Shown here: piece by piece, positions 9,141 through 18,479 of the stretch | Position numbering within the stretch: position 1 is the first letter of the stretch | How the letters are laid out: every line of letters begins with the position of its first letter | Assembly: GCA_009995705.1 (NCBI GenBank) | Contig: JAADBR010000010.1 | Coordinates: 1 to 64,000, forward strand | Reading direction: 5' to 3' | Source of the DNA: Microcystis aeruginosa W13-11 | GTDB taxonomy: Bacteria > Cyanobacteriota > Cyanobacteriia > Cyanobacteriales > Microcystaceae | Length of the DNA stretch: 64,000 bases | Notes under the pieces: model-generated | Databases searched by the model: none | The model's input: the letters and a program-made list of their open reading frames with translations, nothing else | What the model was told of the DNA's origin: nothing | Made by a program: the position numbers and the translations under genes

Positions 9141-11135
9141 CTATACTCTCACCCATTTGGCAATATCAAGGGTTTTGTCATAACGATAGCTCATGCCATC
9201 ATTGGCAATAATCGTTTGACCTCGACTGGCTTTATTTTTGATGGTACTTAAGCTATAGTTGGTCAGTTTTTGCATTTCTTGATGGGTGAAATTGTCTTGA
9301 TTATTCATTTCAGAGGCGATTTCTATCGTTTCATCAACGGGTTGGTCATTGTTAGAATGAGTCGCAATAGCTGTTGATGGATGATAGTCTGCCATGCTCA
9401 TTAAACGCCAAGTAGAATCCTCGGAAAGTTCCAAAACCCTTTGATGATAGTTAAACAAACTTTCTCGATGTCCGACACTAATAAAGGTCTTGCCAGTTTG
9501 TTGTAACTGTTTATATAAATGATCTTCATTTTTTAAATCTAAAGCACTGGTGGCTTCATCTAAAATCACAAAATCTGGCTGATTAACGAATAGTCGCGCA
9601 AAAGCTAAACGTTGTTGTTCTCCTAAAGATAAAATATTTTCCCAATCCACTTCCTCATCAAAATTTTTGATGCGATTAAGAACATCTTGCAGGTTAACTT
9701 CTTGTAAGATTTCTTTTAATTGGAATTCACTCATCTCCGTTGTCGTTTGGGGATAAATCAGCTGTTCGCGCAAGTTTCCTAAAATGATGTAAGGACGTTG
9801 GGGTAAAAATAATAAATCGTCGAGGGGAGGTCGCATCAAATGACCTGTACCTGTATTCCATAACCCAGAAATAGCGCGTAAAAGAGAACTTTTTCCTCGA
9901 CCACTTGGCCCAACAATTAATAAACCTTCCCCCGGTTCAACGGACAGTGATAAATGTTCGACAATAACTTTAGCAGCATCGGGAGTTTGTAAGGTGACAT
10001 CCTCAAAAGTTAGATTGTTATTTTCAATAACTTTAATGGTATTAACTGGGTTGTTTTGTTTGCTTACATCCTCTAAAGCTTGGGAAAAATTTTCTAAACG
10101 TTCAATATAATTAATAAATGCACCGGAGCGTCCAAATTCATCGACTAACACGGATAAAGCTGTGGAAAAGAAATAGCAACAATAGCTGGCTTGATTAACT
10201 TGTCCAAACTCAATTTCACCACTAATATATAATGGGGAAACAATTAAGAAGGGGAAGATTTGAACTATGGATTCATAGGCGCGGTTAAAAAATTCTTGGT
10301 TTCTTTCCCAATTAATTTTTTCAATGATAATTTTAATCAACTGATTGAACTTCCTTTGAATAATATTTAACTCTTTTTCTTCTCCTCTAAAAAATGCAAT
10401 TGATTCAGCGTGAGTCCGAACATGAGTAACGGCGTATTTATAGTTTCCTTCGGTTTCTAATTCTTGTTTACTGACTTTATTTAATTGTTGAGTAATATAG
10501 GTAGCAAGAATATTTCCAATAATCGTATAAACCAGAAGCACTATAGAAATGGTTTTAGAAATTGACCAAAGGATGACAATAAAAACCAGCATCTCCATGA
10601 GTTTTTCGACGCAGGTTGTTAAAAAGTCCATCGTTGTTGTGGTGATGGGTTGAATTTCTTGGGATAAACGTTGATCTGGATTTTCAATATCTCCTTTAAA
10701 ATTGATTTGATAATAAGCACGATTTTTAAAATATTTTTGCAAGATACTACTATTGATCCATTGATACCAATCCAGCGCAATTAGTTTTTTAAGAAACCTA
10801 GACAATCCTCCGAAAAAAGTCATACTGCCTAGGGTAATCCCATAAACTATAACAAAATAAGTTAATTTTTCTGCATCCTTAGCTTCTGTGAAGGTAATTA
10901 AGTATCTAAAAACAAAACTATTAAACGCATTAAGTCCTACTACTCCCACTAATAATAAAAACAATAAAACGAGCATTCCCCAGGAACGAATAATCTGCGA
11001 AAAAGCTCTATCCTGGTGTTCTTTCGGATACCAATAAGCTTGAATAAATCTTAAAAATTCTTGAAGAGATTGATTGAAAGTTTGGACATCTTCTTTGAGA
11101 TTTATAGTATCTGAGGTTTTTTGTGCAACATTCAT
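9141..11135 (-). CDS. ABC exporter, SbmA/BacA-like fused permease-ATPase, of the aeruginosin cluster
   Basis: 664 residues. An N-terminal membrane half (about 1-350, several hydrophobic helices) of the ABC_membrane_2/SbmA-BacA type is joined to one ATPase domain: Walker A GPSGRGKSS at 409-417, signature LSLGEQQ at 502-508, Walker B FVILDEA at 522-528, and the H-loop His in SVGHRE at about 556. Such proteins work as dimers, and the position at the 3' end of the NRPS gene set fits export of the peptide. An unusual C-terminal extension (about 585-664) follows the ATPase. It is polar, then has a short segment MQKLTNYSLSTIKNKASRG that resembles a helix-turn-helix. In other aeruginosin clusters the transporter is called aerH as I recall; I leave the symbol blank. 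Confidence 0.85.
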   Translation of the reverse strand: MNVAQKTSDTINLKEDVQTFNQSLQEFLRFIQAYWYPKEHQDRAFSQIIRSWGMLVLLFLLLVGVVGLNAFNSFVFRYLITFTEAKDAEKLTYFVIVYGITLGSMTFFGGLSRFLKKLIALDWYQWINSSILQKYFKNRAYYQINFKGDIENPDQRLSQEIQPITTTTMDFLTTCVEKLMEMLVFIVILWSISKTISIVLLVYTIIGNILATYITQQLNKVSKQELETEGNYKYAVTHVRTHAESIAFFRGEEKELNIIQRKFNQLIKIIIEKINWERNQEFFNRAYESIVQIFPFLIVSPLYISGEIEFGQVNQASYCCYFFSTALSVLVDEFGRSGAFINYIERLENFSQALEDVSKQNNPVNTIKVIENNNLTFEDVTLQTPDAAKVIVEHLSLSVEPGEGLLIVGPSGRGKSSLLRAISGLWNTGTGHLMRPPLDDLLFLPQRPYIILGNLREQLIYPQTTTEMSEFQLKEILQEVNLQDVLNRIKNFDEEVDWENILSLGEQQRLAFARLFVNQPDFVILDEATSALDLKNEDHLYKQLQQTGKTFISVGHRESLFNYHQRVLELSEDSTWRLMSMADYHPSTAIATHSNNDQPVDETIEIASEMNNQDNFTHQEMQKLTNYSLSTIKNKASRGQTIIANDGMSYRYDKTLDIAKWVRV

Positions 11136-11309
11136 AGGATTCTCCTTGAGCTAAAATAAGGGACATTAGAACTTTGAATGTCTATCTCTTGAGTTAGACA
11201 TTAATTCAGCATACCATAAAAATCTGCATTATTATCAGAAATTATATTATTACTATTTTCTCGATTTTCTACAGATCAGGAATGAATATTAACCAGAATT
11301 GAATCAGAT

Positions 11310-11918
11310 TCATAATCGTTTGATAATTTTGGCAGGATTACCAGCAACAACAGTAAAAGGTTCTACATCTTTTGTCACCACTGAACCTGCTCCAATAATT
11401 GCTCCTTTCCCAATCGTAACTCCTTTAAGAATTGCCACATTAAATCCAATCCAAACATGATCTTCTATCACCACTGGTGCAGATTTTGCATCAATATCCT
11501 TAGCATCCTTAATCAGATTATTGAAAATGACGACTTCCATAAATTCTTTCTGTCTTAAAACATAATTTAATGAATGAGCATCGGTATCATAAATATTGAC
11601 ATCATCGGAAATTATAACTTCGTTGCCAATTTTGATAGAATTAGCTGATCTAATTCGAGTTTTTTCACCAATATAACAATTTTTACCGATTTCTATTTTT
11701 CCACCATAAGGAAATATAGCTAATTCTTCGATAATTACTGTATTTTCTCCAATTTGAATTAAACTTTTATCATTCTGCCAATTTTGACAATTACCGTAAA
11801 GTTTGACGGAACTATCAAAAGTTGCACTTTCTGCCAGTTTTTGCTGTTTTTCTATTCTCTGTTGTTCTTCTAAGAATTTTGAAATTAATAAATATAATTG
11901 ATGTTTCAAGTTAAACAT
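11310..11918 (-). CDS. Left-handed beta-helix (hexapeptide repeat) O-acyltransferase
   Basis: 202 residues. After a coiled N-terminal helix (about 1-35) come hexapeptide repeats with the I/V-G-x-x pattern ([33 protein letters not shown]), the catalytic-type loop DTDAHS at about 111-116 and a closing block [34 protein letters not shown]. It is closest in look to the maltose/galactoside acetyltransferase group that transfers acetyl from acetyl-CoA to a hydroxyl. It sits between the NRPS/SDR genes and the ABC exporter on the same strand, so it may acylate the peptide. That role is inference. It could equally be a polysaccharide gene caught at the edge of the cluster. Confidence 0.75.
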   Translation of the reverse strand: MFNLKHQLYLLISKFLEEQQRIEKQQKLAESATFDSSVKLYGNCQNWQNDKSLIQIGENTVIIEELAIFPYGGKIEIGKNCYIGEKTRIRSANSIKIGNEVIISDDVNIYDTDAHSLNYVLRQKEFMEVVIFNNLIKDAKDIDAKSAPVVIEDHVWIGFNVAILKGVTIGKGAIIGAGSVVTKDVEPFTVVAGNPAKIIKRL

Positions 11919-12031
11919 AATACTGTCTTCGTAAAATTAATGAGGGGATGAGATAAGCTGATTTAATTCAGCTTATTAGGTGTGATTAAATCGACATTTA
12001 TTGTGTTAAAAACCCACTTTGAGTAAAATAG

Positions 12032-12288
12032 TCAAAATAACTGTTGTCTTTGCCAAACGGGAAAATCACCGTATTGAATAGAAAAATTTGGTAAAGGATT
12101 AGATTGTTTTTGTAAAAAAGCTTCATATAAATGAGAAAGTACTTGTAGTAAATCCAATAAAGGCAAATTTAACTGAATTTTTGGTTTAATAATTTATCGG
12201 TGAATATCGTATTTGCTTTTACCCCGATTCCTTTTTTTTGTAGTAACAGCTTGAGTAATTTTTGTTTGTCTTGAGAGTTATGATTCAT
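12032..12288 (-). pseudogene. Relic of an NRPS condensation-domain gene
   Basis: From an ATG at 12288 the minus strand encodes MNHNSQDKQKLLKLLLQKKG, almost the same as the start of the C-PCP gene at 14955 (MKNNSQDQQKLLKLLLQKKG). After 39 codons it stops. Another frame then gives a piece of the middle of a condensation domain: LYEAFLQKQSNPLPNFSIQ, then YGDFPVWQRQQL, ending in a stop at 12032. The domain front and the HHxxxDG motif are missing between the two pieces. This is the deleted remains of a second gene similar to the C-PCP protein upstream. It is dead as coding sequence. Confidence 0.75.
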
Positions 12289-12378
12289 TTTTACCCTGGG
12301 TTAAATAGGTTTTAATCTAGTGATTTTAGGTTGGTTTGATGGATACAAATCAACCTAAAAATTGTTTAATTATTGATG

Positions 12379-13155
12379 CTAAATAGCGGTATAACCTCCA
12401 TCTACCATTAAAATTGCTCCGGTTACATAAGAGGAAGCTTCGGATGCTAAAAATACGAGGGGACCAATTAACTCTTGTAAATCTCCGGTTCGTTTCATGG
12501 GGATTCTAGTATATAATTCGTCCATTTCATCCCCAGTTGAACGTAAACCTTCTGTTCCTTCCATCATATTATTCATATACCCCGGTGCAAAAGCATTGAC
12601 TCGAATTTTGTGACTAGCTAATTCGACCGCTAGGGATTTTACTAATTGATTGACACCACCTTTTGCGGCGCTATATGCTCCTGAAGATTTGGGAACAGCA
12701 ACGAAAGCACAGATAGAAGAATTCATGATAATTGATCCCTTTGTTCCTTGTTTGATCATTTGTTTGGTTGCGAGTTGAGCACAATTAAAATAACCTTTTA
12801 AGTGAACATTAATGACCTGATCCCATTCCAATTCCTCTAATTCATCAGTGGATTTAAGAATTTCAACCCCTGCATTACAAACCATAATATCGAGTTGACC
12901 ATAATGAGCAACGGCCTGTTCAATTAAATTCTGACAAGCTTGACGTTGACGAACATCGGTGTGAATTGCGATGGACTCACCTCCTGCTTCTTGAATCAGT
13001 TGAACCGTTTGTTCAGCACCAACTTGATTAATATCACCAATTACCACCTTAGCTCCAGCTTGTGCTAATCCTTGCGCTAATACCCGACCAATGCCTCGGG
13101 CAGCACCCGTGATAATTGCAATTTTACCTGTTAAATCAAAGAGATGATTTGTCAT
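12379..13155 (-). CDS. Short-chain dehydrogenase/reductase of the aeruginosin cluster
   Basis: 258 residues, classical SDR. Cofactor motif TGAARGIG at 16-23, NNAG-like CNAG at about 93-96, catalytic Ser146/147, Tyr161 and Lys165 in YSAAK, and the C-terminal VDGGYT. All catalytic residues are present. It lies 63 bases after the C-PCP gene in the same direction. Published Microcystis clusters carry an SDR at this place (aerN, from memory). Its substrate is not fixed. A likely role is a redox step on the Choi ring or on the C-terminal arginine-derived group. Confidence 0.85.
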   Translation of the reverse strand: MTNHLFDLTGKIAIITGAARGIGRVLAQGLAQAGAKVVIGDINQVGAEQTVQLIQEAGGESIAIHTDVRQRQACQNLIEQAVAHYGQLDIMVCNAGVEILKSTDELEELEWDQVINVHLKGYFNCAQLATKQMIKQGTKGSIIMNSSICAFVAVPKSSGAYSAAKGGVNQLVKSLAVELASHKIRVNAFAPGYMNNMMEGTEGLRSTGDEMDELYTRIPMKRTGDLQELIGPLVFLASEASSYVTGAILMVDGGYTAI

Positions 13156-13218
13156 TTTTTTTTCTGTATTTTTTTTGTAATTATACCATTTTTAAAGCTA
13201 GGGAAATAAGCTTAAATT

Positions 13219-14955
13219 TTATTTATTTTTAAAGGTTGTGATTAGACGGGCTATAGTGGGATTTTCAAAAAAATCACGCAAAGTACAATTAATTTTAAGA
13301 ATCTTACTGATTTTATCAATTACCTGAATAACTTTTTGAGAATCCCCCCCAAGGTCAAAAAAGTTATCATTAACACTAATTTCTTCTAATTCTAAAACTT
13401 CTTGCCAGATATTGACCACGGTTTCTCTAGTTAGATTATGGGGTAAGTCATTAGATTTAATTTCATTGATTGATAAAGACAAGGGAGAAGTATTGCTGGA
13501 GAAGGAGACGGATTCAGACAAAGGACATAGATCAGAAATGGTTTTATTAGGATCAGTGACAATATTCTTCAACAACTGCTGAAAATATTGTTCCATTTGA
13601 GTAATAGTTTCAGCCGTAAATAAATCAGCTTTATACACGAAAGCACCTTTCATACCTTGCTCAGTTTCTTCAAGGGATATAGTTAAATCATTTTCGGCAC
13701 TATGGGGTTCTATATCCATTTTTAATAACTCGTCTGTGACTGTCAGATTGATGAATTTTAAATCTTGTTTAGGAGCATTCTGGAAAAGGAAAATGACTTG
13801 ATGAAACAAAGCATATTGAGGATCCCTAATGGGTTTTAATTTTTCCACCAACGTGATAAAAGGAATTTCTTGATAAGCATCAAACTCTAAACTCATCTCT
13901 TTTACTTGCTGCAGCAAGTCTCGAAAATTGGCTTGACCTTCTACATGGGTATATAAGGGGAGAAACTGAACCATAAGTCCAATTAAATCTTGTGTTTCGG
14001 GTTGGTTACGATTAGCCGCAACTCCACCAATAATAATTTCTGTCTGTTGTGTATAGTAAAAGAGTAATATTTTTAAGGCGGCTAATAAAGTCATATACAA
14101 AGTCGCTTTTTCTTGATGACTTAATGACTTTAATGCGTCTGTTAAGTTTTGAGAAATGAGGAAATGATGAATAGCCGCTTCAACAGGTTGAGCCGTTGTG
14201 CGCGGGTAATCAGTAGGAAGTTTTAAAATGGGTGGGTTAATCCCTATATGTTTCTTCCAAAAATCTAGATGAGATTGCCATGAATTATCTTTTATTGATT
14301 GCCATTGCCACAGAGAAAAGTCACCATATTGAATCGGTAATTCAGGCAAAGGTGAAGGTTTATTCAGACAAAAAGCTTCATAAAGAATGCCTAACTCTTT
14401 ACTCAAAATATTCAAAGACCAACCATCAGCAATAATATGATGTATTGTCATTATTAACAGATAGTTATTTTCAGCAAATTTTATAATTTTACTGCGAAAT
14501 AATGAATCTTTTTCTAAATTAAAAGGTCGGTCAATTTCTGCCGAGAATAATCTTTTAGTTTCTTTTTCTTGCTCTGATTCACTCAGTCTTTGTCGGTCAA
14601 GAATTGAAAAATCAAAAACTGGATCAGGCGTAATTGTTTGAAACACTTGCCCGTCTATACAGGTAAAAGTTGTCCGTAAACTTTCATGACGTTTGACAAT
14701 TTCCCTTAAGCTTTGCTCTAGTGCAGGAACATTAAGCAAGCCTTCAATGCGATAAATACAAGGCAAGTTATAAATACAATTTTCTGGATAAAATTGAGCA
14801 AAAAACCAAAGTTCTAACTGAGTTAAAGAGATAGGAATTAATTCAGAGTTGGATGATTGGCGTTTAGGTATAGTATTTACTTTTTTAAAACTAATACCTT
14901 TTTTTTGAAGCAGGAGCTTGAGTAATTTTTGTTGATCTTGAGAGTTGTTTTTCAT
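13219..14955 (-). CDS. NRPS protein with C-PCP domains (terminal aeruginosin step)
   Basis: 578 residues. After a short N-terminal helix-rich piece (MKNNSQDQQKLLKLLLQKKG), a condensation domain fills about 40-470 with the intact motif HHIIADGW (His172, His173, Asp177). A peptidyl carrier domain follows at about 500-575 with FFDLGGDSQ and the phosphopantetheine site Ser539. There is no adenylation or thioesterase domain. In aeruginosin pathways a free-standing C-PCP protein of this kind is thought to join the Choi-bearing chain to the C-terminal amine (agmatine or a relative). Names in the literature vary (aerM or aerG2), so no symbol is given. It lies 38 bases after aerG. A decayed sister copy lies downstream (12032-12288). 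Confidence 0.88.
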   Translation of the reverse strand: MKNNSQDQQKLLKLLLQKKGISFKKVNTIPKRQSSNSELIPISLTQLELWFFAQFYPENCIYNLPCIYRIEGLLNVPALEQSLREIVKRHESLRTTFTCIDGQVFQTITPDPVFDFSILDRQRLSESEQEKETKRLFSAEIDRPFNLEKDSLFRSKIIKFAENNYLLIMTIHHIIADGWSLNILSKELGILYEAFCLNKPSPLPELPIQYGDFSLWQWQSIKDNSWQSHLDFWKKHIGINPPILKLPTDYPRTTAQPVEAAIHHFLISQNLTDALKSLSHQEKATLYMTLLAALKILLFYYTQQTEIIIGGVAANRNQPETQDLIGLMVQFLPLYTHVEGQANFRDLLQQVKEMSLEFDAYQEIPFITLVEKLKPIRDPQYALFHQVIFLFQNAPKQDLKFINLTVTDELLKMDIEPHSAENDLTISLEETEQGMKGAFVYKADLFTAETITQMEQYFQQLLKNIVTDPNKTISDLCPLSESVSFSSNTSPLSLSINEIKSNDLPHNLTRETVVNIWQEVLELEEISVNDNFFDLGGDSQKVIQVIDKISKILKINCTLRDFFENPTIARLITTFKNK

Positions 14956-14993
14956 TTGTAATTAATAATTCAGGAGTGGTTGACTTATTTTTT

Positions 14994-17900
14994 TTAGTTT
15001 TGAGATAATAAAGCTTGAACTTCTTCTGGTGAAAGTTGGGAGATTTCTTGAACGGTTACAGCAATTTCATTCAGCAACTCTTCATTCCCGACTAATTCAA
15101 TCATGACTTGAATTAATTGGCTGATGGTTGAGTGATTAAAAAGTTGACGCACAGAAATTTCTATTTCTAAGGTTTGACGGATTTTACTAATCAGTTGAAT
15201 CGCTTTTAAAGAATGTCCGCCTAACACAAAGAAATCGTCTTCAATCCCAACTCGTTCGACTTCTAAAATTTCTGCCCAAATTTCCGCTAAAACTTCTTCA
15301 ATTGCAGTTCGAGGAGCGACATAATTTTGAGTTAATGATAAGGAGTTTTTATCGGGTATTGGTAATACTTTTCGATCAACCTTACCATTAGGACTGAGTT
15401 GAAAAGATTCCATCGCCATAAAAGCAGAGGGAATCATATAATCGGGTAGCCAGTTTTCGAGGAAATGACGTAATTCAACTGGGTTTATGGTTTCACCTAG
15501 ACGGGGAATAAAATAACCGGCTAAATATTTTTCTCTGGCAGTTTCTCCCTGAACTGTAGCAACAGCTTGAGCAATTTGAGGATGTTGATTTAAAATAGTT
15601 TCCACTTCCCCTAATTCAATTCTGTAACCTCTAACTTTCACCCCATCATCAATTCTTCCTAGATACTCGATATCTCCATTGGGTAAATAACGCGCTAAAT
15701 CCCCAGTTTTATACAGCAATGAATTATTGCTAAAGGGATTAGGAATGAATTTTTCTTGGGTTAATTGGGGATTATTGAAATAACCCCGCGCTAAACCGCC
15801 ACCCGCAACATATAACTCCCCAGTGACTCCGATGGGTACGGGTTGAAGATAGGAATTTAAAATATAAACTTGCACATTAATAGCGGGTTTACCAATGGGA
15901 ATATACTTCGGCCAAAGCTCAGGATTAGGGTCAAAGGTATAACTGGTAACGAGATCCGCTTCTGTGGGTCCATAAAAATTGTAAAGGGTACAATTTTCGA
16001 GTTTTTTGAATACAGAAATCATCGTTGAAGTAATTTGTAATTGCTCTCCAGCTGAAATAATTTCACGCAAGTTAGCAAATAAGTAGGTTTCCTCACTATA
16101 GGTTTCCATTAATTGTTGTAACAAAGTAACGGGCAAAATCGCTTTATGGATGGGGTTATTTGCCAACAATTGACTTAATTTAGCAAGATCTAAACGAGAA
16201 TCTTCTGGAACAATAAATAAGCTTCCTCCTAAACACAAGGAGGCAAAGATTTCGTGATAGCTGACATCGAAATTAAAGGGAGCAAATTGTAAAAAATTCC
16301 TCTCTGGTGACATTTTTACCCGATGATCCTCAATAATATTAGTTAAGGATTGATGCAGGATCATAATACCTTTGGGTACACCCGTAGAGCCTGAACTATA
16401 AATAATATAAGCCAAATCCTTTAAACTCACGGGGTTGTCAAGATTGGTCTTGGGTTCTAAGGCAATTTCTGACCCTTGTTCATCCAATAAAATCCGTTGA
16501 GAAATGGTTTCACTATTTAAAAAGTATTGACAATTTTTTTGGGTTAATAAGGTTTGAAGTTGGGTGTCTTGCAGGATGTAAGAAAGTCTTTCTTGAGGAT
16601 AGGTTGGGTCTAGGGGAACACAAACGCCGCCTACTTTTAACACTGCTAAAACGGCAATCACCATATTAACAGACCGTTCTAAACAAATCCCCACTAAAGA
16701 TTGAGAACTCACCTCAATTTTTTGTAAATAATGAGCCAGTTGATTAGCAGATTCATTCAGTTCTTGGTAGGTTAATTGTTGCTCTTGAAAAACAATGGCA
16801 ATGGCTGAAGGAGTTTTGAGAGTTTGTTGCTCAAATAATTCATGAACGCACTGTTTTAGGGGATTTTCGGGTGCAGTTTGATTCCATTCAATTAATAATA
16901 ATTGACGTTCAGCTTCCGTTAACAGAGGTAAGTCTTGAATCTGGCGATGGGGATTAATGGCGATTCCTGCTAATAAGGTTTGAAAATGACCTAACATCCG
17001 TTCAATGGTGTCATTTTCAAATCGTTCTTGAGGATAAATAATTTTAATACTTAAGGCTTCCCCAGGGGTGACAATAACCGTTAAGGGATAATCAGCATTG
17101 CCATAATCTTGCATTTCCCCGACTTGTAAACCGCCTAAACTCTTACTATCATTTTCGCTAAAGGGTAAATTTTCAAAGACAACAAAACTTTCAAAAACTG
17201 AATGAGGGGAGGGAATTTCACTCCATTTTTGAATATCAATTAGAGAACTATAACTATATTGCTCTCGTTCTAAATGCTCTTGTTGTAATTGTTGAAACCA
17301 AGTTAATAATTCAAGTTGAGGCTCAATTTGGATGCGAACGGGTAAGGTATTTAAAAACATCCCCACCATCGATTCAATCCCTGTAAAATTGGGCGGTCGT
17401 CCCGAAACGGTTGCCCCAAATACAATATCAGATTCACTACTATAATGATGTAATAATAAAGCCCAAGCTCCTTGAATGAAGGTAGAAAGAGTAAGGCGAT
17501 ATTCTTGGGCGAGTAATTTCAGACGACTGGTAATTTCTGGAGAAAGTTTTGATTTTTGATGAAGATAATTTTTACTTTGAGTAACAAGAGAATTTAACGG
17601 TTTATCAACGACTAATGGAGTTGGAGAGGTAAAACCTTGAAGATTTTGTCGCCAAAAGAGTTCGGCTTGGGTTTGATCTTGCTGTTGTACCCAATTGATA
17701 TAATCTTGATAAGGGCGAGGTATGGGTAAATTGACGGGTCGATGGTTGATAAGTCCAGCGTAAAACTCGAAAACTTCTTCCAACAGAATTGCTGTTGCCC
17801 AACCATCTAATAAAATATGATGTCCAGTATGGATAAATTCATATTTTTGATCTTCGACTTGAATTAAATGACATCGAAGTAAGGGGACTTTATCTAATTC

Positions 17901-18272
17901 AAAATATTGCTCTTTATCAGAGGTTAACAATTCCTGAAATTTAGTTTCTTGTTCGGCGGGAGAATGCGATCGCCAATCATAATTAAACCAAGGCAAGCTG
18001 ACATTTTTTCTAACCACTTGTAGAGGCTGTTTGGTTTTTTTCCAAGCAAAACAAGTCCGTAAAATACTATGTCTATCTACTACTTTTTGCCAAGCTTGTT
18101 GGAACGCATTAATATCTAAATTGCCTTGCAAGGCGATTTGAATTTGTGATAAATACGTCTTTGATTCTGGATTATATAAAGAATGAAATAGCATCCCCTG
18201 CTGCATGGGAGAAAGGGGATAAATGGATTCAATATCTTTTTTACTAACCTTAGATTGTTGAGGCGTTACCAT
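14994..18272 (-). CDS. aerG: Aeruginosin synthetase AerG, NRPS module C-A-PCP (Choi-loading)
   Basis: About 1092 residues from the ATG at 18272. The frame runs on to a TTG at 18308 but the ATG follows a TTAGGAAA stretch. Domains: condensation (about 15-445, HHILLDGW intact), adenylation (about 470-980, A3 YSSGSTGVPKG, A5 NFYGPTEADL, A8 near GRIDDGVKVRGYRIELGE), PCP (about 990-1060, FFVLGGHSLK). The pocket residues read from FDVSYHEIF, AILPV, IISAG and NFYGPTEADLV give D-V-H-I-I-A-F-L-V-(K), with His at position 239, unlike common proteinogenic codes. Its place directly after aerD-aerE-aerF fits loading of Choi (2-carboxy-6-hydroxyoctahydroindole). No epimerase domain, in line with L-Choi. Confidence 0.9.
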   Translation of the reverse strand: MVTPQQSKVSKKDIESIYPLSPMQQGMLFHSLYNPESKTYLSQIQIALQGNLDINAFQQAWQKVVDRHSILRTCFAWKKTKQPLQVVRKNVSLPWFNYDWRSHSPAEQETKFQELLTSDKEQYFELDKVPLLRCHLIQVEDQKYEFIHTGHHILLDGWATAILLEEVFEFYAGLINHRPVNLPIPRPYQDYINWVQQQDQTQAELFWRQNLQGFTSPTPLVVDKPLNSLVTQSKNYLHQKSKLSPEITSRLKLLAQEYRLTLSTFIQGAWALLLHHYSSESDIVFGATVSGRPPNFTGIESMVGMFLNTLPVRIQIEPQLELLTWFQQLQQEHLEREQYSYSSLIDIQKWSEIPSPHSVFESFVVFENLPFSENDSKSLGGLQVGEMQDYGNADYPLTVIVTPGEALSIKIIYPQERFENDTIERMLGHFQTLLAGIAINPHRQIQDLPLLTEAERQLLLIEWNQTAPENPLKQCVHELFEQQTLKTPSAIAIVFQEQQLTYQELNESANQLAHYLQKIEVSSQSLVGICLERSVNMVIAVLAVLKVGGVCVPLDPTYPQERLSYILQDTQLQTLLTQKNCQYFLNSETISQRILLDEQGSEIALEPKTNLDNPVSLKDLAYIIYSSGSTGVPKGIMILHQSLTNIIEDHRVKMSPERNFLQFAPFNFDVSYHEIFASLCLGGSLFIVPEDSRLDLAKLSQLLANNPIHKAILPVTLLQQLMETYSEETYLFANLREIISAGEQLQITSTMISVFKKLENCTLYNFYGPTEADLVTSYTFDPNPELWPKYIPIGKPAINVQVYILNSYLQPVPIGVTGELYVAGGGLARGYFNNPQLTQEKFIPNPFSNNSLLYKTGDLARYLPNGDIEYLGRIDDGVKVRGYRIELGEVETILNQHPQIAQAVATVQGETAREKYLAGYFIPRLGETINPVELRHFLENWLPDYMIPSAFMAMESFQLSPNGKVDRKVLPIPDKNSLSLTQNYVAPRTAIEEVLAEIWAEILEVERVGIEDDFFVLGGHSLKAIQLISKIRQTLEIEISVRQLFNHSTISQLIQVMIELVGNEELLNEIAVTVQEISQLSPEEVQALLSQN

Positions 18273-18369
18273 TGTTTTTTTCCTAATAAATAAGTTCAAT
18301 AAAAACAAGAGTGAGTTTCTGGACTCAAGATTTTTTCAAGAAATCCAAAGAATTGAGGACTAATTACCT

Positions 18370-18441
18370 TTAATCTAGCCTAGACCATTTGTGTTTAAAC
18401 TTGTTAATTTCTTCTATTTGAGGTTGAGATTCGCTATTCAT
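18370..18441 (-). CDS. Possible 23-residue peptide between aerF and aerG
   Basis: A minus-strand frame with ATG start: MNSESQPQIEEINKFKHKWS, then RLD and stop. It is polar with a basic end. No strong ribosome site is visible. It may be the remnant of a deleted gene, a leader, or chance. It fills the only sizeable gap (about 200 bases) in the aerF-aerG part of the cluster. Confidence 0.25.
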   Translation of the reverse strand: MNSESQPQIEEINKFKHKWSRLD

Positions 18442-18479
18442 AACAGTTTTTGCTGTTGATGTTTTCTGGATAGATAAAA

